Source: Bacteroidales bacterium UBA4459
Lineage (GTDB): Bacteria > Bacteroidota > Bacteroidia > Bacteroidales > F082
Direction: 5' to 3'
Assembly: GCA_002389465.1 (NCBI GenBank)
Contig: DGOT01000125.1
Location: 15,461 to 20,867 of the forward strand
DNA length: 5,407 nt
The position numbers and the translations under genes were made by a program. The notes beneath the pieces were generated by a model. The model saw only the letters and a list, made by a program, of their open reading frames with translations. It was not told the origin of the DNA and did not search any database. Below, one piece after another: positions 1 through 4,997 of this stretch (position 1 is the first letter of the stretch; every line of letters starts with the position of its first letter).

Positions 1-72
1 ATCCTGGAAGTGGCTAATGAAATATTTGAAATTAACAACTTAAGCACATTAATTTACAACGCCAAAACATGA
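1..72 (+). CDS. Possible C-terminal end of an upstream gene (partial)
   Basis: Frame 1 is open from the first base of the window and stops at TGA 70-72. It encodes 23 residues beginning ILEVANEIFEINN and ending LIYNAKT. The other two plus frames are closed by stops at 15-17 and 41-43, so this is the only frame that could carry an incoming gene. Its stop overlaps the next start as ATGA (69-72), an arrangement typical of co-transcribed genes. The tail is too short to assign a family, and I do not recognise it. It could also be non-coding leader that happens to be open. Confidence 0.4.
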   Translation: MLEVANEIFEINNLSTLIYNAKT

Positions 73-707
73 TGATCGATCCGAAAATTGAAACATATAT
101 TGAAGACCATACTACACCCGAAACCGAAGTGCTAAAAGACCTGAACCGCCAGACACATCTGCGAACCTTTTATCCGCGTATGCTATCAGGGCACATCCAG
201 GGGAAATTCCTGGAAATGGTTTGCCAGATGATTCAACCAAAAAGGGTTCTCGAAATAGGCACATTTACAAGCTATTCCGCCATTGCCATGGTACAGGGTA
301 TGCCCGATAACGCCCTGATTTTTACAATAGAAGTAAATGAAGAAATGGAATCTTTTATCCAGGAGTTTATAACTAAATCAGGGATGGATAAAAAAATAAG
401 ACTGTTGATGGGCAATGCTTTGGAAATTATTCCGACACTGGATGACGTATTCGACCTCGTTTTCATTGATGCCGATAAAGAACAATATGTAGCTTATTAC
501 AAACTGGCTAAAGAAAAGCTGAGGCCGGGTGGATTTATCATTGCTGATAATGTGATTTGGAGTGGTAAAGTGCTTGAAAAATCAAGCAAAACTGATAAAG
601 AAACCCAAAGTATTGTTGCCTTTAACGAATTCGTAAAAAACGACCCGGACGTGGAACAGGTAATGCTTTCCATCCGGGATGGGTTGTTGCTGATTAGAAA
701 ATTATAA
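69..707 (+). CDS. SAM-dependent O-methyltransferase (class I, COMT-like family 3)
   Basis: A 212-residue cytoplasmic methyltransferase, the usual length for the small cation-dependent O-methyltransferase family (catechol, caffeoyl-CoA and MdmC types). These enzymes move a methyl group from S-adenosylmethionine to a hydroxyl, often on a catechol-like substrate. Visible motifs are the SAM-binding loop VLEIGTFTSYS (residues 60-70), the acidic strand end TIEVNEE (86-92, probable ribose-binding Glu88), FIDADKEQY (132-140) and IIADNVIW (157-164). Asp134 with Asp160-Asn161 fits the family's divalent-metal site. RDGLLLIRK at 203-211 is the conserved last strand. There is no signal peptide. The substrate cannot be read from the sequence, and bacterial members are mostly uncharacterised. 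Two ATGs stand in tandem (69 and 72). The first overlaps the upstream stop as ATGA, and neither has a Shine-Dalgarno sequence. The gene converges on purE with a 24-nt gap. Confidence 0.9.
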   Translation: MMIDPKIETYIEDHTTPETEVLKDLNRQTHLRTFYPRMLSGHIQGKFLEMVCQMIQPKRVLEIGTFTSYSAIAMVQGMPDNALIFTIEVNEEMESFIQEFITKSGMDKKIRLLMGNALEIIPTLDDVFDLVFIDADKEQYVAYYKLAKEKLRPGGFIIADNVIWSGKVLEKSSKTDKETQSIVAFNEFVKNDPDVEQVMLSIRDGLLLIRKL

Positions 708-731
708 TAGTAGAAGCGGGACACTTGAAGC

Positions 732-1238
732 TTAATTTGTTTTAAACCTATACTGAGCCTTACTCAATTCTTCATTGGCCTTCACAATCTTTTGTTTTAG
801 ATTCTCTTTGTAAGCTTTTAACTTGTCCATCATGGCTGCATCACCCGTTGCTATCATCTGCGCAGCAAGAATGGCTGCGTTGAGTGCCCCATTGATACCC
901 ACCGTGGCCACAGGTATTCCGGGAGGCATCTGTACAATAGCCAGCAAAGCATCCATGCCATCCAGCGAAGCATTGATAGGTACGCCGATAACGGGTACGC
1001 TCGCCATGGAAGCAATTACGCCTGGTAGGTGGGCTGCCATTCCGGCACCGGCAATAATCACTTTCAGCCCCCTGGCTTCAGCGTTTTTGGCAAACTTTTC
1101 TACCTCTTCGGGAGTCCGGTGTGCCGACAAGGCATTCATTTCAAAAGGAATCTCCATTTCTTCAAAAAAAGCAGCAGCTTTTTCCATAACCTTCAGGTCG
1201 GAAGTGCTGCCCATGATGATGCTGACGAGTGCGTTCAT
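732..1238 (-). CDS. purE: N5-carboxyaminoimidazole ribonucleotide mutase PurE (class I)
   Basis: PurE converts N5-CAIR to 4-carboxy-5-aminoimidazole ribonucleotide in de novo IMP synthesis, acting as a cytoplasmic octamer. From the ATG at 1238 the protein has 168 residues, close to the roughly 169 of E. coli PurE. The frame could be extended to a TTG at 1262, but that adds eight unconserved residues and runs through the probable promoter, so I chose 1238. Visible motifs are the phosphate-binding GSTSD (10-14), SAHRTP (38-43, His40) and GAGMAAHLPGV (64-74, with the conserved His70). MDALLAIVQMPPGIPVATV (95-113) is class I in character. A class I enzyme normally depends on PurK to make N5-CAIR, and no purK is in this window. 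The C-terminal helix (about 136-168) is charged and lysine-rich. The gene is divergent from hpt, so both purine genes share one control region. Confidence 0.96.
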   Translation of the reverse strand: MNALVSIIMGSTSDLKVMEKAAAFFEEMEIPFEMNALSAHRTPEEVEKFAKNAEARGLKVIIAGAGMAAHLPGVIASMASVPVIGVPINASLDGMDALLAIVQMPPGIPVATVGINGALNAAILAAQMIATGDAAMMDKLKAYKENLKQKIVKANEELSKAQYRFKTN

Positions 1239-1259
1239 TCTTTTATTATTTAGATTTAG

Positions 1260-1267
1260 CAAAAATA
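1260..1267 (-). promoter_or_regulatory. Putative purE -7 promoter element
   Basis: Read on the minus strand this is TATTTTTG, an exact match to the Bacteroidetes sigma-ABfr -7 consensus TAnnTTTG. It would start transcription about 15 nt upstream of the purE ATG. No good -33 TTTG is seen 19-21 bp further upstream, so the promoter would be weak at that box or helped by an activator. The region is AT-rich, which raises the chance of a coincidental match. Confidence 0.5.
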
Positions 1268-1270
1268 AGC

Positions 1271-1284
1271 AAATCAGATGATTT
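1271..1284. repeat. Short inverted repeat between the purE and hpt promoters (candidate operator)
   Basis: AAATCA (1271-1276) and TGATTT (1279-1284) are perfect 6-bp inverted arms around a 2-bp centre, GA. The site lies between the two divergent -7 elements. It covers the place where the hpt -33 box should be (about 1276-1281) and lies just beyond the purE -7 element. That position suits a dimeric regulator acting on both genes. It is a short AT-rich palindrome and could be chance. Confidence 0.35.
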
Positions 1285-1300
1285 TTATAAGGCTAAATTT

Positions 1301-1308
1301 TAACTTTG
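1301..1308 (+). promoter_or_regulatory. Putative hpt-adk -7 promoter element
   Basis: TAACTTTG is an exact match to the Bacteroidetes -7 consensus TAnnTTTG. It lies 24 bp before the hpt ATG, so transcription would start near 1313-1315 with a leader of about 20 nt. The expected -33 TTTG 19-21 bp upstream is poor (GATG/ATTT in that area). This element overlaps the TTG at 1306 that an ORF finder could choose as an hpt start, which argues against that start. Confidence 0.55.
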
Positions 1309-1332
1309 TGTCTCACTCATTTAAACCGGCTA

Positions 1333-1875
1333 ATGAACCAGAAAACCATTAATATACACGATAAGCATTTTGCCCCTTTTATCAAGTTTGAAGAGATTGA
1401 CAGGGCCGTAGCGCAAATAGCCGACCGGATGAATAAGGAACTCCGCGACAAGAACCCCCTGTTTATCGCCATACTGAACGGTTCGTTCATGTTTGCCTCC
1501 GATCTTTTCCATAAGCTCGATTTTCCCTGTGAGATCACTTTTGTAAAACTGGCTTCCTACAGCGGAACAAAATCAACGGAAACAGTCAGGCAATTGATAG
1601 GTATTGATGAGGATGTTGTGGGCAGAAATATAGTAATTGTGGAGGATATAATTGATTCGGGACTAACTATTGAAAGGGTGCTGACGCAGTTACGGATGAT
1701 TGGCGCTGCTGATATCAGGATAGCAACCCTGCTTTACAAACCCAATACTTTTAAAGGAGATTATGCTATTGATTATGTCGGGCTGGAAATTGGCAATGAT
1801 TTTATTGTCGGTTATGGCCTTGATTACGATAAGCAAGGAAGAAATTACAAAGATATTTATAAGATTGTTGAATAA
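1333..1875 (+). CDS. hpt: Hypoxanthine phosphoribosyltransferase Hpt
   Basis: Hpt makes IMP (often also GMP) from hypoxanthine or guanine and PRPP, the main cytoplasmic purine salvage step. From the ATG at 1333 the protein has 180 residues, normal for bacterial Hpt. An in-frame TTG at 1306 would add nine residues but lies inside the putative promoter. Visible features are the loop LNGS (48-51) that binds pyrophosphate, the flexible loop SYSGT (75-79), and the PRPP signature VIVEDIIDSGLT (101-112). That signature contains the Glu104-Asp105 dyad and the catalytic-base-type Asp108. Lys136 in LLYKP should contact the purine 6-position, and FIVGYGLDY (157-165) forms the base-binding end. There is no signal peptide. 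adk begins 16 nt after the stop, so hpt-adk is probably one operon. The gene is divergent from purE, linking salvage and de novo synthesis. Confidence 0.95.
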   Translation: MNQKTINIHDKHFAPFIKFEEIDRAVAQIADRMNKELRDKNPLFIAILNGSFMFASDLFHKLDFPCEITFVKLASYSGTKSTETVRQLIGIDEDVVGRNIVIVEDIIDSGLTIERVLTQLRMIGAADIRIATLLYKPNTFKGDYAIDYVGLEIGNDFIVGYGLDYDKQGRNYKDIYKIVE

Positions 1876-1891
1876 TTTAAGACTCATAAAA

Positions 1892-2461
1892 ATGTTAAAC
1901 ATCGCTTTATTTGGGCCTCCGGGATCGGGCAAAGGCACACAGTCGAAAAAATTGATTGAAAAATACAACCTAGCATACATTTCAACGGGCGACATGTTGC
2001 GAGCCGAAATTGCAGAAGATTCGGAATTGGGCAAGCGTGTTAAATCGGTAATGGATGCGGGAGAACTTGTTTCGGATGAATTGATCGTACAAATACTGGA
2101 AAAGAAAATTAAAAACCTGACTGATGCTGAAGGGATCCTTTTTGACGGTTTTCCAAGAAATTTAGTGCAGGCGTATATCCTGAAAGGACTGCTTTGTAAA
2201 TTGAATACAGAGCTAACAGCTATGATCAGTCTGGAAGTGCCTGAAGAGGAACTGATGGAACGCATGTTAAAACGTGCCGAATTAGAAGGGCGCAGTGACG
2301 ATAATCCGGAAACCATTAAAAACAGGTTCCGGCAATACGAGTCTAAAACAAGACCGGTGTCCGGTTTTTACCGCGAAATGAATAGATGCTATCCGGTTGA
2401 CGGGATGGGAAGGGTTGAAGATATCTTTCAGCGGGTCTCCGATGTAATTGATAGTTTATAG
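1892..2461 (+). CDS. adk: Adenylate kinase Adk, short-lid type
   Basis: Adk catalyses ATP + AMP to 2 ADP and is an essential cytoplasmic enzyme. The start is the ATG at 1892, directly before the P-loop strand. Earlier in-frame starts lie inside hpt and would add 43 unrelated residues. The protein has 189 residues. In order, it shows the P-loop GPPGSGKGTQ (8-17), the AMP-binding STGDMLRAEI (31-40), DGFPR (85-89) with Gln93 following, and the arginines of the lid and core: Arg128, GRSDDN (133-138) and Arg145. The lid between about 128 and 140 is short, with no zinc-finger cysteines, so this is the AK1-like short form common in Bacteroidetes rather than the 214-residue E. coli form. No Shine-Dalgarno is visible. 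It follows hpt by 16 nt. The gene that commonly follows adk in related genomes (obgE) is absent here. Confidence 0.95.
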   Translation: MLNIALFGPPGSGKGTQSKKLIEKYNLAYISTGDMLRAEIAEDSELGKRVKSVMDAGELVSDELIVQILEKKIKNLTDAEGILFDGFPRNLVQAYILKGLLCKLNTELTAMISLEVPEEELMERMLKRAELEGRSDDNPETIKNRFRQYESKTRPVSGFYREMNRCYPVDGMGRVEDIFQRVSDVIDSL

Positions 2462-2485
2462 TAGAAAACCTGGTAGTCAAGGTAT

Positions 2486-2512
2486 AAAAAAAGCTGCTCT
2501 GTGAGCAGCTTT
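2486..2512 (-). terminator. Rho-independent terminator downstream of rpmB
   Basis: Positions 2490-2499 (AAAGCTGCTC) and 2503-2512 (GAGCAGCTTT) form a perfect 10-bp stem with a 3-nt loop. On the minus strand the hairpin runs into seven consecutive T residues (2492-2486), a textbook terminator starting 19 nt past the rpmB stop. On the plus strand the 3' side is only TTTGCTT, so it may stop adk transcripts less well. It separates the convergent adk and rpmB units. Confidence 0.88.
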
Positions 2513-2531
2513 GCTTATCATATATCTTTTG

Positions 2532-2771
2532 TTATGCCTTGTAAAATCCTTTTTCAGCAGCATCTTTCAAAGCGGCTTTGATACCTTTTTTGTTGATGGT
2601 ACGAATACCGGCAGCACTAACCATTAAAGTGATCCATCTGTCCTCTTCAGGGATATAAAACTTTTTAGTTTGAAGGTTCGGGTGAAATTTCCTTCTGGTT
2701 TTGGCATGTGAGTGGGAAACGTTATTTCCGCTGATCACTTTTTTTCCTGTTATCTGACATATTCTTGACAT
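2532..2771 (-). CDS. rpmB: 50S ribosomal protein L28
   Basis: L28 is a small basic protein of the large ribosomal subunit. The 79-residue product opens with the family hallmark MSRICQITGKK (1-11), then GNNVSHSHAKTRRKFHPNLQ (15-34), KKFYIPEEDRWITLMVSA (36-53), and the C-terminal INKKGIKAALKDA (59-71). Length and motifs match Bacteroidetes L28. Only one cysteine (Cys5) is present, so this is the non-zinc-binding form. The ATG at 2771 is the only sensible start. An AAGGA-like run lies about 20 nt upstream, too far for a normal Shine-Dalgarno. In many Bacteroidetes rpmB is followed by rpmG (L33). Here a strong terminator follows directly, so it looks monocistronic. It has its own putative promoter but lies on the same strand downstream of rfbB. 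Confidence 0.96.
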   Translation of the reverse strand: MSRICQITGKKVISGNNVSHSHAKTRRKFHPNLQTKKFYIPEEDRWITLMVSAAGIRTINKKGIKAALKDAAEKGFYKA

Positions 2772-2807
2772 CGCTGTATCTTTTTAATCCTTAAAAATTT
2801 GGGAGTG

Positions 2808-2839
2808 CAAAGAACGGAATAATTTTTTAATTATTCAAC
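2808..2839 (-). promoter_or_regulatory. Putative rpmB promoter
   Basis: On the minus strand a -33-like GTTG (2839-2836, 3 of 4 to TTTG) is followed after 20 bp by GTTCTTTG (2815-2808), which matches TAnnTTTG at six of eight positions. The spacing fits the Bacteroidetes sigma-ABfr promoter. Transcription would begin near 2800-2803, leaving a leader of about 30 nt. The missing TA makes the -7 element imperfect. Confidence 0.45.
2817..2836. repeat. AT-rich inverted repeat in the rfbB-rpmB gap
   Basis: GAATAATT (2817-2824) and AATTATTC (2829-2836) are perfect 8-bp inverted arms around TTTT. The repeat almost exactly fills the spacer between the proposed -33 and -7 elements of rpmB. As an RNA hairpin it would be weak (one G-C pair), and no T-run follows it on the minus strand, so it is a poor terminator for rfbB. 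An operator or a simple AT-rich chance palindrome are the alternatives. Confidence 0.4.
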
Positions 2840-2876
2840 AATTCCTTCATTTTTTCAGTTGCTACATTTTAGATTG

Positions 2877-3929
2877 TTATCTTCTTCCGTACATGTCTTC
2901 GTAATACTTCTGGTAGTTACCCGAAGTAACATTATCCAGCCACTCCTGATTTGCAAGGTACCAGTCAACAGTTTTCTCAATACCCTCTTCAAATTGGAGG
3001 GAAGGCTTCCAGCCCAACTTTTTTTGTAATTTGGATGAGTCAATGGCATATCGCAGGTCATGGCCGGCGCGGTCGGTAACATAGGTGATCAATTTTTCAG
3101 ATGTTCCTTTATCTCTCCCCAATTTTTTATCCATTACCCGACACAGCACTTTGATCAGATCAATATTTTTCCATTCGTTGTGCCCGCCGATATTATATGT
3201 TTCTCCTGTTTTATCACTGTGATAGATCACGTCAATAGCGCGGGCATGGTCCACCACATAAAGCCAGTCGCGCACATTTTCGCCCTTACCGTAAACCGGA
3301 AGCGGTTTGTTATGACGGATATTGTTGATGAATAGAGGAATCAGCTTTTCGGGAAACTGGTTTGGCCCGTAGTTGTTGGAACAGTTGGAAATGATCACTG
3401 GCAAGTTATAGGTATCGTGGTAGGCCCTCACCAGATGGTCGGAGCTGGCTTTGGAAGCAGAATAGGGGCTGTGCGGATCATAAGGTGTGTCCTCAAAAAA
3501 ATATCCTGTTTCACCTAACGAGCCGTATACTTCATCGGTAGAAACATGGTAAAACCGTTTGTCACCAAAGTTGTTTTTCCAGATGTTTCTGGCAGCATTC
3601 AGTAGGTTTACTGTACCCACGATGTTGGTCATGATAAATTCCATAGGATTAGTAATCGAGCGGTCGACATGCGATTCGGCAGCCAGGTGAATAACCCCGT
3701 CAAACAAATATTTTTCGAACAGTTTTTGAGTGAAATTATCGTCAATGATGTCCCCTTTAATAAACGTGTAGTTGGGTTTTTCTTCCACATCCTTCAGGTT
3801 CTCCAGGTTGCCGGCATAGGTCAGCTTGTCCAGATTATAAATGTGATAATCCGGATATTTATCGACAAACAGCCGTATAACATGCGACCCGATAAATCCT
3901 GCTCCACCGGTGATTAATATTTTTTTCAT
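2877..3929 (-). CDS. rfbB: dTDP-glucose 4,6-dehydratase
   Basis: This NAD+-dependent cytoplasmic enzyme turns dTDP-D-glucose into dTDP-4-keto-6-deoxy-D-glucose. That is the second step towards dTDP-L-rhamnose and other deoxysugars used in surface glycans (also called rmlB). The 350-residue product is a full-length extended short-chain dehydrogenase. It has the Rossmann motif TGGAGFIGSH (7-16), LDKLTYAGNLENL (33-45), HLAAESHVDRSI (81-92), and the catalytic Thr131-Asp132-Glu133 in STDEVYG. YSASK (156-160) gives Tyr156/Lys160. NCSNNYGPNQFPEKLIP (182-198), NVRDWLYVVDH (218-228) and DRAGHDLRYAID (286-297) are substrate-side RmlB signatures that separate it from epimerases. It starts 42 nt after galE on the same strand, with no terminator or Shine-Dalgarno between. 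rfbA, rfbC and rfbD are not in the window, so the final sugar is unknown. Confidence 0.95.
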   Translation of the reverse strand: MKKILITGGAGFIGSHVIRLFVDKYPDYHIYNLDKLTYAGNLENLKDVEEKPNYTFIKGDIIDDNFTQKLFEKYLFDGVIHLAAESHVDRSITNPMEFIMTNIVGTVNLLNAARNIWKNNFGDKRFYHVSTDEVYGSLGETGYFFEDTPYDPHSPYSASKASSDHLVRAYHDTYNLPVIISNCSNNYGPNQFPEKLIPLFINNIRHNKPLPVYGKGENVRDWLYVVDHARAIDVIYHSDKTGETYNIGGHNEWKNIDLIKVLCRVMDKKLGRDKGTSEKLITYVTDRAGHDLRYAIDSSKLQKKLGWKPSLQFEEGIEKTVDWYLANQEWLDNVTSGNYQKYYEDMYGRR

Positions 3930-3940
3930 TAAACTATATT

Positions 3941-3963
3941 GTTAGATTTAATTTTATTCTAAC
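3941..3963. repeat. Small inverted repeat in the galE-rfbB gap
   Basis: GTTAGA (3941-3946) and TCTAAC (3958-3963) are perfect 6-bp inverted arms separated by an AT-only 11-bp loop, in the 42-bp gap between galE and rfbB. There is no following T-run, so it is not a clear terminator. It may be a weak mRNA hairpin between cistrons or chance. Confidence 0.25.
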
Positions 3964-3971
3964 TCCGAACT

Positions 3972-4997
3972 TTAATCTTTAAACTTCTCCCTGTACGCCT
4001 GCTCCCATTTCCAGGCTGAGGCCATCATTTCTTCCAGTCCCTGTTCCGCCTTCCAGCCGAGTTCTTTGTTTGAAAATGCCGGGTCGGCCCAGACTTTTAC
4101 AATGTCTCCGGGCCTTCTGTCCATTATTCTATAATTAAGCTTTATACCTGCTGTCTTTTCAAAAGCCCTGATAACATCCAGTACCGAATAACCGGTACCG
4201 GTTCCCAGGTTAAACACCTCGAAGTTGCTCTTCATTTTGTCTTCAATCATCCGCTTAACGGCAACTACATGTGCTTTGGCCAGATCTACTACGTGGATGT
4301 AATCCCTGATGGCTGTTCCATCGGGTGTGTCGTAATCGTTTCCCCAAACCCGGAGGTAGTCCCTGATGCCTTTGGCTGTTTGTGTGATGTAGGGAACCAG
4401 GTTGTTGGGAACGCCCTGTGGCAACTCGCCGATCTCTGCCGACTCATGAGCTCCTATCGGGTTAAAATACCTGAGAGCAATGGCTTTTAGTTTGGAAACA
4501 TTAACCGTGTCTGTGAGAATCTCTTCCGAAACTTGTTTGGTGTTGCCGTAAGGAGACTCGGCTGGTTTTACGGGTGCATTCTCCGATACAGGCAATACGT
4601 CCGGTTGCCCGTAAACTGTACAGGAAGAGGAAAAAACAAAGTTTTCGATTCCATTTTCCTTCATCCCTTCCAATACGTTGAGTAACGAGCACAGGTTATT
4701 GGTATAATATTTCAATGGTTGTTCCACCGATTCACCCACAGCTTTGTATGCAGCAAAATGAATAATGCCTGACAGGTCGTTATGTTTTTTAAAGAAGGCT
4801 GATGTTTTTTCTTTATCTGTCAGGTCGATTATTTCCAGCACAGGTTTGATACCTGTTATTCTGGCTATCTGGTCAGCTATTTCGGCTTGCGAATTTGACA
4901 GGTTGTCGATGATAATCACTTCGAACCCCTCCTGCTGCAATTCTACAACAGTGTGGGAGCCAATATACCCTGTACCTCCTGTGACTAATATCTTCAT
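3972..4997 (-). CDS. galE: UDP-glucose 4-epimerase GalE
   Basis: GalE interconverts UDP-glucose and UDP-galactose, and in some members the N-acetyl forms, in the cytoplasm. It supplies galactose for glycans and serves the Leloir pathway. The 341-residue product matches the roughly 338 of E. coli GalE. It shows the NAD-binding TGGTGYIGSH (6-15), DNLSNS (31-36), HFAAYKAVGESVEQP (80-94), SSSCTVYG (123-130) and SPYGNTK (148-154) with the Tyr150/Lys154 pair. RYFNPIGAH (176-184), PNNLVPYI (197-204), RDYIHVVDLA (231-240) and RRPGDI (294-299) complete the typical GalE set. Because no galK or galT is nearby and the neighbours are glycan genes, a role in surface-polysaccharide precursor supply is inferred. 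Its ATG overlaps the upstream acetyltransferase stop as ATGA (4997-4994), suggesting translational coupling. Confidence 0.95.
   Translation of the reverse strand: MKILVTGGTGYIGSHTVVELQQEGFEVIIIDNLSNSQAEIADQIARITGIKPVLEIIDLTDKEKTSAFFKKHNDLSGIIHFAAYKAVGESVEQPLKYYTNNLCSLLNVLEGMKENGIENFVFSSSCTVYGQPDVLPVSENAPVKPAESPYGNTKQVSEEILTDTVNVSKLKAIALRYFNPIGAHESAEIGELPQGVPNNLVPYITQTAKGIRDYLRVWGNDYDTPDGTAIRDYIHVVDLAKAHVVAVKRMIEDKMKSNFEVFNLGTGTGYSVLDVIRAFEKTAGIKLNYRIMDRRPGDIVKVWADPAFSNKELGWKAEQGLEEMMASAWKWEQAYREKFKD

Noticed and set aside
708..731. Terminator between the convergent methyltransferase and purE genes
   Set aside because: Only a 5-bp stem with a G-U pair can be drawn on the minus strand (AAGTG/CGCTT) and there is no proper T-run, so it is too weak to call.
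1239..1262. Upstream TTG start for purE adding eight residues
   Set aside because: The added residues are not part of the PurE family, the codon overlaps the -7 element, and the ATG at 1238 gives the normal family length.
823..1281. Long open frame on the plus strand opposite purE (152 codons)
   Set aside because: It is antisense to a clearly conserved purE with all motifs, has no family resemblance, and is explained by the codon composition of purE.
1306..1332. Upstream TTG start for hpt adding nine residues
   Set aside because: It lies within the putative promoter and probable untranscribed DNA. The ATG at 1333 gives the usual length.
1690..2316. 208-codon open frame on the minus strand opposite hpt and adk
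   Set aside because: It spans two conserved genes on the other strand, is serine- and isoleucine-rich as typical of an antisense shadow, and shows no domain.
2877..4997. rfbB and galE as a recent tandem duplication
   Set aside because: They share only the general extended short-chain dehydrogenase fold and motifs. Each carries full signatures of its own distinct, ancient family.
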